Made by a program: the position numbers and the translations under genes. 64,000 bases of DNA, from assembly GCF_014201145.1 (NCBI RefSeq), contig NZ_JACHDP010000001.1:4898001-4962000 (forward strand). The letters run 5' to 3'. The DNA comes from Micromonospora parathelypteridis (GTDB lineage Bacteria; Actinomycetota; Actinomycetes; Mycobacteriales; Micromonosporaceae). Shown piece after piece: positions 32,510 through 39,955 of the stretch (its first letter is position 1; each line of letters opens with the position of its first letter). Below the pieces are notes generated by a model. That model was not told where the DNA came from and searched no databases. It saw nothing but the letters and a program-made list of their open reading frames with translations.

Positions 32510-33625
32510 CTACGCCGAGCCGCTGGCGGCCCGGTCCACGGTGGTCGCCGGGTCGCCGCGCAGCACCTGGTCCACGTCGAAGCGGATCGGGCGGTCGAGC
32601 TGGTCGTAGCGGCAGGATCGCGGATCGCGGTCCGGGCGCCAGCGGACGAACTGGGCGGTGTGTCGGAACCGTTCGCCCTCCATCGCGTCGTAGCCCACCT
32701 CGACCACCAGCTCCGGGCGCACCGGCTCCCACTCCAGGTTCTTCGTGCCGGTCCACCGGCTCACTCCACCCGGGATGCGTTGGCCGCGCTCGTGGTCGCC
32801 ATGCACCCACGGGTGCTCGCCGCCGGTGTCCCGGTAGGGCGCCAACTCGTCGAGCAGCTCGGCGCGGCGGGCCATGCTGAACGACGCGCTCACCCCCACG
32901 TGGTGCAGGACCCCGGCGTCGTCGTAGAGGCCGAGCAGCAGCGAACCCACCACCGGGCCGGACTTGTGCCAGCGGAAGCCGGCCACCACCGCGTCCGCGG
33001 TGCGGGAGTGTTTGACCTTGAACATCAGCCGTTTGCCCGGCTCGTACGGCAGGTCGGCCGGTTTGACGATCAACCCGTCCAGGCCGGCGCCCTCGAAGAC
33101 GTCGAACCAGCGGCGAGCGGTGTCGGGGTCGGTGGTGACCTGGGTGACGTGCATCGGCGGTCGCACCCCGGCGAGCGCCTCGACCAACCGCTCCCGGCGA
33201 CGCGGGTAGGGCTGGTCGAGCAGCGCCTCGTCGCCGATGGCCAGCAGGTCGAACGCGACGAAGTCGGCCGGTGTGGTCTCGGCCAGCATCTTCACCCGCG
33301 AGGCGGCCGGGTGGATGCGCTGGGCCAGCAGCTCGAAATCCAACCGGGCCTGACCGCTCGGCCCGTCACGCCGGATGACGATCAGCTCGCCGTCGACCGC
33401 GCACCGCTCGGGCAACTGCCGGCGGGCTTGATCGACCACCTCGGGGAAGTAGCGGGTCATCGACTTGCCGCCCCGGCTGGCCAGCTCGACCTCGTCGCCG
33501 TCGCGGAACACGATGCACCGGAACCCGTCCCACTTGGGCTCGTAGGTCACCCCGGGCGTGGTGGGGAGCTTGGCGACACTCTTGGCCAGCATCGGCTCGA
33601 CCGGAGGGTTGATCGGCAGGTCCAC
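32510..33625 (-). CDS. ATP-dependent DNA ligase (LigD/LigC type)
   Basis: 371 residues. Nucleotidyltransferase motif I is YEPKWDGFRCIVFRDGDEVEL (Lys is the AMP acceptor). Other motifs are visible in AVDGELIVIRRDG (motif III-like), DFVAFDLLAIGDEALLD, LDGLIVKPADLPYEPGKRLMFKVKHSRTADAVVAGFRWHKSG (motifs IV-V) and the OB-fold region FSMARRAELLDELAPYR...EPVRPELVVEVGYDAMEGERFRHTAQFVRWRPDRD. No polymerase or phosphoesterase domain. It is the ligase half of the LigD-type end-joining function; the polymerase half is a separate gene at 16829. Confidence 0.92.
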   Translation of the reverse strand: MDLPINPPVEPMLAKSVAKLPTTPGVTYEPKWDGFRCIVFRDGDEVELASRGGKSMTRYFPEVVDQARRQLPERCAVDGELIVIRRDGPSGQARLDFELLAQRIHPAASRVKMLAETTPADFVAFDLLAIGDEALLDQPYPRRRERLVEALAGVRPPMHVTQVTTDPDTARRWFDVFEGAGLDGLIVKPADLPYEPGKRLMFKVKHSRTADAVVAGFRWHKSGPVVGSLLLGLYDDAGVLHHVGVSASFSMARRAELLDELAPYRDTGGEHPWVHGDHERGQRIPGGVSRWTGTKNLEWEPVRPELVVEVGYDAMEGERFRHTAQFVRWRPDRDPRSCRYDQLDRPIRFDVDQVLRGDPATTVDRAASGSA

Positions 33626-33760
33626 GGCGACCAGTCAATCAGACGGTGCCGACAGTCGTGAGGCAGATCACCGTGGGTGCCGAGGCGGCGTGTCCGCCCC
33701 TGCGCCGCTCGTCCCGACCGGGCGAATCGAATAACCGCAGGTCAGAGCTACTTTCGCGAG

Positions 33761-33973
33761 GTGTCCGAGTGGGTCTGTGACTGCTGCGGGCGGTGGCGGG
33801 TGAGCGTCGAGCTGATCCGGGGCCGCTATCGCTACCGGCTGACCCGCCGTTACCCGCAGCGGTTCGGCGGCGGCCGGAACGTGCTCGGCGAGGTCGGCTC
33901 GGTGCCGGAGCTGGAGGAGCTGCTGCGTCGGCGTACCCCTCTGAGCCTGGCCGACCTGCGCGAAGCCGCCTGA
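33761..33973 (+). CDS. Small conserved actinomycete protein
   Basis: 70 residues from GTG 33761. Begins MSEWVCDCCGRWRVSVELIRGRYRYRLTRRYPQR with a C-D-C-C cluster that could bind metal, then GRNVLGEVGSVPELEELLRRRTPLSLADLREAA. No family recognised. Earlier in-frame starts (from 33677) give only Arg-rich sequence, so GTG 33761 is preferred. Moderately uncertain because it is short. Confidence 0.6.
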   Translation: MSEWVCDCCGRWRVSVELIRGRYRYRLTRRYPQRFGGGRNVLGEVGSVPELEELLRRRTPLSLADLREAA

Positions 33974-34066
33974 TTCGCCGGGTTGCGCGCTGCTGTCACG
34001 ATCCACCTGGCGGCCTCGTCTGCATCCGTGGCGGGTGCCCGACGGCGCCGCCGGGGAGGGGAGACG

Positions 34067-34489
34067 ATGCGGTTCGAAGCCGCTACGGAGATCGCTGCCG
34101 ACGTCGAGCAGGTCTGGGCGGTGCTCGTCGACATTCCGCGCTGGCCGGAGTGGACGGCCTCGGTGACCCAGGCCGAGCGGGGGGAGTCAGGGCCCCTCGC
34201 CGTCGGCGCGACCGCCCGGTTGACCCAGCCGAAGCTACGGCCGGCGGTGTGGCGGGTCACCGAGCTTACCGAGCAGCGGGAGTTCGCCTGGGTCTCCGAC
34301 ACCCCGGGGGTGCGGACCACGGCCGAGCACCGGCTGCTGCCGCTGCCCGACGGACGCACCCGCGTCGAGCTGGCGATGAGCCAGTCCGGGCTGCTGGCCG
34401 GCGTGATCGGTCGGCTCTACGGTGGGCTGTTCCGCCGCTACCTTCGGCTGGAGGCCGACGGGCTCCGGAGTCGGAGCGAGCGGGGCTGA
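34067..34489 (+). CDS. SRPBCC (START-like) family protein
   Basis: 140 residues from ATG 34067 with GGGGAGG just upstream. SRPBCC hydrophobic-cavity fold: MRFEAATEIAADVEQVWAVLVDIPRWPEWTASVTQAE at the N terminus, then LTQPKLRPAVWRVTELTEQREFAWVS, TAEHRLLPLPDGRTRVELAMSQSGLLAGVIGRLYGGLFRRYL and an amphipathic C-terminal helix. Family binds small hydrophobic ligands; ligand unknown. Ends six bases from the convergent glycosylase stop. Confidence 0.85.
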   Translation: MRFEAATEIAADVEQVWAVLVDIPRWPEWTASVTQAERGESGPLAVGATARLTQPKLRPAVWRVTELTEQREFAWVSDTPGVRTTAEHRLLPLPDGRTRVELAMSQSGLLAGVIGRLYGGLFRRYLRLEADGLRSRSERG

Positions 34490-34495
34490 CGGGAG

Positions 34496-35416
34496 TCAGA
34501 ATCGGGCGAACGAGCGGATCGGGGCGCGTGGACCGAACTTCGGCGCCTGGATGCCGGCGGCCCCCAGCAGCAGGCACACCCGGCCCCGGTGACCCCGGAA
34601 CGGCTCCAACAGGGCCAGCATCCGGGCGTCGTCGCCCCTCGGCTCACCGGCCAGCGCCCAGGCCACCGTGTTCGGGACGTGATAGTCGCCGACGCTGACC
34701 GCGTCCGCGTCCCCGTACGCGACCCGGACCACCTCGGCGGCCGTCCACGGCCCGATGCCGGGGATGGCGGTCAGCCGGCGGGTGGCGTCGGTGGCGTCTG
34801 CGCTGCGCTCCAACCGGTCGGCGAGCGCCGCGGCGCGACGCAGCGTGTCGGCGCGACGCTGTTCGACCCCGAACGGATGGAACACCCAGTACGGGGTGGC
34901 GGCCACCGCGGCGGCCTCGGGCGGCAGCAGCAGCGGCTGGAACGGGCCGGGTGCCGGCTCCCGGAAGTGCCGCACGGTCGCCGCGTACGCCCGGTACGCC
35001 TCCTTCACGGTGACCTTCTGCTCGAAGACCGCACGCAGCAGGTGCGGGAAGACCTGCCCGGTGGCGGGCATCCGCAGCCCCCGGTGCTCCCGGGCCAGCC
35101 GGGCGACCAGCGGGTGCGCCCCGGCCAACTCGGTGAAGCCGGTCAGGTCGTCGCGCAGCCCGGCGATCGCGTCGGCGCGCGCCACGACATGATCGGCGCC
35201 CGGCCCGTAGCCCTCCGCGATCAACTCGCCGCCGACGGGTCGCAGCGCGAGGGTGGCGGGCCCGTCCGGGGTGCGGGTGGCCCACCAGAAGGTGCCGGCG
35301 GCGACGCGCGCGCACGGGTCGTACGGGCTGAAGGTGAGCGCCCGGACGGAAGCCGCCAGCCGGTAGCCGACCGGCGGGTGCAAAACCCTGGTCGCGGCGG
35401 GTTCGGTTTCGGTCAC
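34496..35416 (-). CDS. AlkA-type DNA-3-methyladenine glycosylase
   Basis: 306 residues from GTG 35416 (VTETEPAATRVLHPPVGY). The HhH-GPD base-excision module is clear: VFPHLLRAVFEQKVTVKEAYRAYAATVRHF, the helix-hairpin-helix LTAIPGIGPWTAAEVVRVAYGDADAVSVGDYHVPN with the catalytic Asp, then WALAGEPRGDDARMLALLEPFRGHRGRV. Excises alkylated bases from DNA. The longer upstream extension in frame is low-complexity and was excluded; the start codon context is weak. Confidence 0.82.
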   Translation of the reverse strand: MTETEPAATRVLHPPVGYRLAASVRALTFSPYDPCARVAAGTFWWATRTPDGPATLALRPVGGELIAEGYGPGADHVVARADAIAGLRDDLTGFTELAGAHPLVARLAREHRGLRMPATGQVFPHLLRAVFEQKVTVKEAYRAYAATVRHFREPAPGPFQPLLLPPEAAAVAATPYWVFHPFGVEQRRADTLRRAAALADRLERSADATDATRRLTAIPGIGPWTAAEVVRVAYGDADAVSVGDYHVPNTVAWALAGEPRGDDARMLALLEPFRGHRGRVCLLLGAAGIQAPKFGPRAPIRSFARF

Positions 35417-35439
35417 CCCGCCAACTCTGCCACGCACGA

Positions 35440-35478
35440 GGCGGGACGTCGGCACCACCGGTGTGCCGACGTCCCGCC
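35440..35478 (-). terminator. Perfect 16-base hairpin between the COG4315 lipoprotein and glycosylase genes
   Basis: Arms GGCGGGACGTCGGCAC (35440-35455) and GTGCCGACGTCCCGCC (35463-35478) with a seven-base loop, 70 bases past the lipoprotein stop at 35548. Confidence 0.65.
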
Positions 35479-35547
35479 CCGTACGACGGTGACCGGTCGC
35501 GCCCTCCCCGGCGACGACCGACCACCGCGTCCTGGCGCCGAGCGGGC

Positions 35548-36195
35548 TCAGTACGAGTAGCCCGCGCCTCCGGCGTCGCTCGCGCCGCTGTTCGCCGGCG
35601 GCGCGACCGCCTTCGGCGTGGAGGTGGGCAGGCAGCTCAGGTTCTTCTTGCCGTCCGGCTGAACCACGAACCAGGTGCCACCGACAGCCTGGCCCTTCCA
35701 CTGGCCGGGCTTCTTGTCGCCGATGTAGCGGTACACCGGCCAGCCGGCAATGGTGAGCTGACGGGTGCCGTCCTGGCGGGTCACGCTGCTGACCTTGTCA
35801 TCGGAGACACCGGTGAGCTGCGGGTTGCCGTCGGTCAGCGCCGGGGGCCACACCTCGGCGCACTTGTCGACGCAGTTCGACGACGGCGGGTCGGCGGTGT
35901 CCTTGTCGAAGCGGTACAGGATCCAGCCGTCCTGGTCGGTGACCACCTTGCCCATCCGGGCAACGCTCTTGCCGATCAACTGCTCGGTCAGGTTGACGTT
36001 CGCCGGCGGCGCGTCGGCGGCCGGCGCCTCCGCGGACGCCGAGGCCTCGGGTTCAACCGACGCGGTGGGCTCGGCCGCGGCGACGGCGACCGGCTCGGCC
36101 GCGCTCGAGTTCGCCCCGTCGTAACCCGCGGGAGCGCAGGCCGTTAGTGCGACCATCGCGCTCGCGACGATGACGGTCCGCTTCATCTGTGCCAC
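35548..36195 (-). CDS. COG4315/lipoprotein_15 family lipoprotein
   Basis: 215 residues. GTG 36195 is chosen because AGGAGG is correctly spaced; an ATG nine bases later is too far. Lipobox MVALTACAPAG. A disordered Ala/Glu/Pro/Ser stretch is followed by the repeated COG4315 domain: KVVTDQDGWILYRFDKDTADPPSSNCVDKCAEVWPPALT and QLTIAGWPVYRYIGDKKPGQWKGQAVGGTWFVVQPDGKKN, each with the W-x-L/V-Y-x-F/Y core. The first has a Cys pair. Function unknown. It has a clear sigma-70-like promoter and is probably monocistronic. Confidence 0.82.
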   Translation of the reverse strand: MAQMKRTVIVASAMVALTACAPAGYDGANSSAAEPVAVAAAEPTASVEPEASASAEAPAADAPPANVNLTEQLIGKSVARMGKVVTDQDGWILYRFDKDTADPPSSNCVDKCAEVWPPALTDGNPQLTGVSDDKVSSVTRQDGTRQLTIAGWPVYRYIGDKKPGQWKGQAVGGTWFVVQPDGKKNLSCLPTSTPKAVAPPANSGASDAGGAGYSY

Positions 36196-36221
36196 GTGCC
36201 CTCCTCATTCTTGGCAGTTCA

Positions 36222-36249
36222 CCCATAGGTACGGAGGGCGGGCTGTCAA
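36222..36249 (-). promoter_or_regulatory. Vegetative-type promoter of the COG4315 lipoprotein gene
   Basis: Minus strand: TTGACA (36249-36244), 16-base spacer, TATGGG (36227-36222), about 27 bases before the GTG at 36195 and next to an AT-rich upstream stretch. Confidence 0.6.
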
Positions 36250-36339
36250 GGTTGAAGCAGTAACAGTGGTCAATTTCACTTGAATTGATTGAACTGATTT
36301 GGGTCGCCATACGTACGTCCCCGGCACGGAGACTTCCCG

Positions 36340-36384
36340 AAAAAACAGATCGGCGCCGGCCATTGTGACAATGACCGGCGCCGA
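36340..36384 (-). terminator. Rho-independent terminator of the sigma/anti-sigma operon
   Basis: On the minus strand a 15-base stem (14 paired; arms 36384-36370 and 36364-36350) with a five-base loop is followed by TCTG and six Ts (36345-36340). A textbook intrinsic terminator, 15 bases past the anti-sigma stop at 36399. Confidence 0.9.
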
Positions 36385-36398
36385 CAGGGTACGCGAGA

Positions 36399-37181
36399 CT
36401 ACAGCGGCACCGTGACCAGCGGGCTCGCCACACCGGCGGCATCCACCGACTGCACCTGGAGCTGCTTGATCTCCTCCGCCAGAGCCGACGTCGAAGCACT
36501 CAACTCGAGGCCCTGCGGTCGGGCGTTGGTGCCGTAACCCTCATTGGGCACCGACCAACTCGAGACAACCTCGGTGCTGCCGTTCTTTCGCACCACCACC
36601 AAGCGGCACGTGCGCGGGCCGGGCAGCTTCCGCAGGCTGAAATTGATCCGGGTGCCGTACTCCCGCTTCACCAGGAACATGGTGGTCTGCACACCGGTGG
36701 TCGGGTCGGTGGCCTCGACCTGGTCGCCCTCCTCCTCGGTGCCGCCGACACCCGGACCGCTCGGCGGGGCCGTCGGCCCGCTCGTCGTCGGGTCGCTCGG
36801 CGCGCTCGGCGTCGACTCGGCGAGCACCCCCGGCGACGGCTCGCTGTCGGTCACGTTGACGAAGCCATACCCGGTCAGCCCGCCGAAGACCACCACCGCG
36901 GCGGCGGTCGCGAGCATCTGACGAAACCGGGTGCGCCGGCGGTCGGCCCGGACCGCGCCCAGCGTCCGGTCCAGCAGCGCCGGGTCCGTCGCGGTCTGCT
37001 CCAACGCCATCATCGTCTCGCCGTCGATGTCGGAGAGAAGCCCCACCACCGGCACCATCGTCTCCAACTCGGCGGCACACGCCCAGCAGGTGGCGAGATG
37101 CTCCTCGAACCGCTCAGTGTCCTGCTCGTCGAGCACGCCGAGCGCGTACGCCGCGACGTCCATGTGGTCCGGCCGGCTCAT
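36399..37181 (-). CDS. Zinc-finger (zf-HC2) anti-sigma factor
   Basis: 260 residues from ATG 37181. N-terminal zf-HC2/ZAS: HMDVAAYALGVLDEQDTERFEEHLATCWACAAELETM with His-x3-Cys-x2-Cys zinc site. One membrane span (MLATAAAVVVFGGLTGYGFV), a Pro/Ser/Thr-rich linker, then an extracytoplasmic domain (QTTMFLVKREYGTRINFSLRKLPGPRTCRLVVVRKNG). Overlaps the sigma stop by four bases. This is the standard layout of membrane-bound anti-sigma factors that release the sigma factor upon an envelope signal. Confidence 0.92.
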   Translation of the reverse strand: MSRPDHMDVAAYALGVLDEQDTERFEEHLATCWACAAELETMVPVVGLLSDIDGETMMALEQTATDPALLDRTLGAVRADRRRTRFRQMLATAAAVVVFGGLTGYGFVNVTDSEPSPGVLAESTPSAPSDPTTSGPTAPPSGPGVGGTEEEGDQVEATDPTTGVQTTMFLVKREYGTRINFSLRKLPGPRTCRLVVVRKNGSTEVVSSWSVPNEGYGTNARPQGLELSASTSALAEEIKQLQVQSVDAAGVASPLVTVPL

Positions 37182-37870
37182 TCTGTCACCCCCCGCTCCT
37201 GCAGAGCCGTGCGCAGCGCGCGCAGCGCGTAGTAGACCCTCGACTTGGCGGTGCCGAGTGGCAGCCCCAACTCCTCGGCGGCCTCCGGCACCGTCCGGCC
37301 CCGAAAGTACGTCGAGATCAGGATCTCCCGGTGCGACTGACTGAGCGTACGCAGCGCGTCCGCCACCGTCATGGTCCGCAGCACCCGGTCGGTGCTGTCC
37401 GCCTCGGCGAACGCGGTGAGATCCCGGTCGTACGTCTCCGGCGGGCGGGCCTCCTGGCTGCGGTGCTCGTCGATGGCGATCCGGCGGGCCACCGTGACCA
37501 GCCACGGTCGCAACGAACCCTGCCCCTGCGTGCCCAGGCGGTGCGCGTTACGCCACGCCCGCAGCAGGGTCTCCTGGACGATGTCCTCCGCACGCTGCCG
37601 GTCCCCCCCGGTGAGACGCATGACGAACATCAGCAACGGGCCGGCGTGCTCGGCATAGAGCAAGCGGATCAGCTGATCGGAGTGGCTGGCCTCGGTTGAC
37701 GTCGCCTGATGGCGCCCGGGCGCCGGTCGCGGCGTCACCGGACCATTCTGGCGAGACGTCGCGCGTGCGTCGACCCCCCGGGCAGACGACGTCGGCCGCG
37801 ACGAGGACCGCGCCGACAACCAGTCCGCGCGTACCGCGTCGCCATGCCAACCGGCCGCCACCGCATGCAT
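37178..37870 (-). CDS. ECF-type RNA polymerase sigma factor
   Basis: 230 residues from ATG 37870, with GGAGG five bases upstream; other in-frame starts are 37897 and GTG 37738. Region 2: QLIRLLYAEHAGPLLMFVMRLTGGDRQRAEDIVQETLLRAWRNAHRL and PWLVTVARRIAIDEHRSQEARP; region 4: TVADALRTLSQSHREILISTYFRGRTVPEAAEELGLPLGTAKSRVYYALRALRTALQERG. The N-terminal ~55 residues look disordered. Paired with the zf-HC2 anti-sigma downstream. Probably an envelope stress regulator; regulon unknown. Confidence 0.88.
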   Translation of the reverse strand: MHAVAAGWHGDAVRADWLSARSSSRPTSSARGVDARATSRQNGPVTPRPAPGRHQATSTEASHSDQLIRLLYAEHAGPLLMFVMRLTGGDRQRAEDIVQETLLRAWRNAHRLGTQGQGSLRPWLVTVARRIAIDEHRSQEARPPETYDRDLTAFAEADSTDRVLRTMTVADALRTLSQSHREILISTYFRGRTVPEAAEELGLPLGTAKSRVYYALRALRTALQERGVTE

Positions 37871-37995
37871 GCAGACCTCCGGGGTGTCCGTGACCATCGC
37901 CGGCCCACGAAGCGGGCCGCCCGGTGGTACGCAGCACCGCCCCGAGCGGATCAACAAACGGCGAAAAAAATTCTGCGCGGGTGTCGGGTGGGCGG

Positions 37996-38853
37996 TCAGC
38001 GGCGGACGGAGAACAGGCCCGGCGGTGGCGGATCGGAGCCGGTGGCGTCCGCGTCCCGGACCACCTGCGCGCCGCTGGCGAAGCGGTCCAACTCGTCGCC
38101 GGCCACCACCCGGCCGGGGAACCAGTCGCCGGCAGCGCGCCGGGTCAGCTCCGGCACCGGCGGCGTCACCCGCCCGGCGACCAGCACCAGATTCCCGTAC
38201 CGACGCCCACGCAACACCGCCGCGTCGCCGACCAGACAGGCCTGCGGCAACACCGACCGGACCGTGGCGACCTGCCCACGCGCGTGCCGCAGCGGCGGGC
38301 CGTCCGCCAGGTTCGCCAGATACCAGCCGGCGGGGCGGAGCACCCGCGCCACCTCGGCCGCGTACTCCACCGACGTGAGGTGCGCCGGAGTACGGGCACC
38401 GGCGAAGACGTCGGCGACCACCACGTCGTAACTGGCGTCCCGCGTGGAGGTCAACACCGCCCGCGCATCCTCCACCCGGACCCGCAGCCGGGTATCGGAC
38501 GGCCACGGCAACACCCGGCGAACCAGCTCCACCAGAGCGCCGTCCACCTCGGACACCCGCTGGGTGGAGCCGGGCCGGGTGGCCGACACGTACCGGGGCA
38601 GGGTCAGAGCGCCGCCGCCCAGATGCAGCACCCGCAGCGGCTCACCGGCCGGTGCGATCAGGTCCACGGCGGCGGCCAACCGCCGCACGTACTCGAATTC
38701 CAGATGCGTGGGGTCGGTCAGGTCGACGTGCGACTGCGGCGCGCCGTCCAGCAGCAACGTCCACGAGCCGGCCCGGTCCTGGTCCGGAACAAGCTCGGCC
38801 TGCCCGGTGTCCACCTGCTCGACCACCCGGTCAGCCGCCCGTTTACGTCCCAT
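37996..38853 (-). CDS. Spermidine synthase-like methyltransferase-fold protein
   Basis: 285 residues. Rossmann S-adenosyl/aminopropyl fold: SWTLLLDGAPQSHVDLTDPTHLEFEYVRRLAAAVDLI, LRVLHLGGGALTLPRYVSATRPGSTQRVSEVDGALVELVRRVL (binding loop and acidic residue), DARAVLTSTRDASYDVVVADVFAGARTPAHLTSVEYAAEVARVLRPAGWYLANL. Resembles the orphan spermidine-synthase family of actinomycetes; the canonical aminopropyl acceptor motif is not obvious, so polyamine synthesis is unproven. Last gene of the co-oriented herA-sbcD-sbcC-nurA run, 18 bases after nurA. Confidence 0.78.
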   Translation of the reverse strand: MGRKRAADRVVEQVDTGQAELVPDQDRAGSWTLLLDGAPQSHVDLTDPTHLEFEYVRRLAAAVDLIAPAGEPLRVLHLGGGALTLPRYVSATRPGSTQRVSEVDGALVELVRRVLPWPSDTRLRVRVEDARAVLTSTRDASYDVVVADVFAGARTPAHLTSVEYAAEVARVLRPAGWYLANLADGPPLRHARGQVATVRSVLPQACLVGDAAVLRGRRYGNLVLVAGRVTPPVPELTRRAAGDWFPGRVVAGDELDRFASGAQVVRDADATGSDPPPPGLFSVRR

Positions 38854-38871
38854 CCCGACCAGTATCCGCGT

Positions 38872-39831
38872 TCAACGGGCGGCGCGGGCCGCAGCGGTCA
38901 ACGCGCGGTGCAGCAGTCGGGAATCGCCGAGCAGGGCACGCAGTCGGCGTTCCAGCCCGGCGATCGGGATCAGATTCTGTGGCGCCCGCGGATCCTTGTA
39001 CGGGGTGGAGGCGAAGCGCGGCAGAGTGACCAGCGACAGGTCGGCCAGCTCGATCGCCGCCTCGACGGGCAGGTCGGCAGAGCACTCCACCCGGACGATG
39101 CCCGCCCACGGCGCGCCGACCGCCACCGGCAGCCGCAGATACCACGACCAGCCACCCCAGGCGGTGCCCAGCCGGAACACCGGCGAACGCTCACCCGACG
39201 CCATACCGGTCACCACCGCGGTCAGCCGGGCATCCAGGTACTGGCTGTGCTGGGTCTTGATATAGCCGAGCGTGCGCGGCAACTGCCGGCGACTACGCAA
39301 CGGCCCGTCCACCACCAGCAGGTCACCATCGACCCGGGCGGCGTCGGACACCGCCACCTCCAGCGCGGTCAGCGGACCCTGCACGGCGGCCGGCAGCTTC
39401 GCCAGCTCACCGGTGCCACCCACCCGGTGCACCGGGTAACGAATCGCACCGGCCACCACGTCCTGCGCCGACGGGCTCGCGGTGAACAGGCCCCGGCCAA
39501 CCCGGGTACCGGCCAACTGCGCCGCACCCCGCCCCAGGTCGCACCGGACCACCCCGGCCGCGTACGAGGCGGCCAGACCGGGGAACGACCCGCCGTCGGT
39601 CTCCGCCGTCCAGATGCTCGCGTCGATCCGGCGAACCCCGTCGACCAGCAGCACCACGTCGGGTGCCCGCACCCCGGGGCGTACCCCGATCGCCCGCCAG
39701 TCCACGGCGGGCAACTCCACGTCCGCCTCGACCTGCGCGCTGCTCGGCGTGGCCGGCCCGGCAGCGGACGCCTCGAACGACGCCCCGTACGCCGGATCCC
39801 ACGAGTCGACAAAGAACGCGGCGTCACTCAA
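38872..39831 (-). CDS. nurA: NurA-domain 5'-3' nuclease
   Basis: 319 residues from TTG 39831, with GAGAGG eight bases upstream supplied by the end of the adjacent repeat. NurA features: PDVVLLVDGVRRIDASIW (first Asp motif), DGDLLVVDGPLRSRRQLPRTLGYIKTQHSQYLD (second D-G-x-L motif and following Lys), and C-terminal WAGIVRVECSADLPVEAAIELADLSLVTLPRF...DPRAPQNLIPIAGLERRLRALLGD. In archaea NurA and HerA form a resection nuclease-translocase working with Mre11-Rad50; the same partners are upstream here (sbcC, sbcD, herA). Start codon is uncertain because the repeat is in frame upstream. Confidence 0.78.
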   Translation of the reverse strand: MSDAAFFVDSWDPAYGASFEASAAGPATPSSAQVEADVELPAVDWRAIGVRPGVRAPDVVLLVDGVRRIDASIWTAETDGGSFPGLAASYAAGVVRCDLGRGAAQLAGTRVGRGLFTASPSAQDVVAGAIRYPVHRVGGTGELAKLPAAVQGPLTALEVAVSDAARVDGDLLVVDGPLRSRRQLPRTLGYIKTQHSQYLDARLTAVVTGMASGERSPVFRLGTAWGGWSWYLRLPVAVGAPWAGIVRVECSADLPVEAAIELADLSLVTLPRFASTPYKDPRAPQNLIPIAGLERRLRALLGDSRLLHRALTAAARAAR

Positions 39832-39837
39832 CGCGTG

Positions 39838-39955
39838 GGCCTCTCGTTCGCGGCTGCGGGGCTCCGCTGCGCTGCACTCCTCGCGCTCACCGCGCTGGCC
39901 TCTCGTTCGCGGCTGCGAGGCTCCGCTGCGCTGCACTCCTCGCGCTCACCGGCCG
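39838..39955. repeat. Tandem duplicate of a 59-base repeat between sbcC and nurA
   Basis: Two copies (39838-39896 and 39897-39955); the first 55 bases match with one difference (G/A). They fill the gap between the sbcC stop (39946) and the nurA start (39831). On the minus strand each unit is one that, from recollection, is dispersed through Micromonospora and Salinispora genomes. The nurA-side copy ends with GAACGAGAGG, the nurA ribosome-binding site. Confidence 0.85.
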
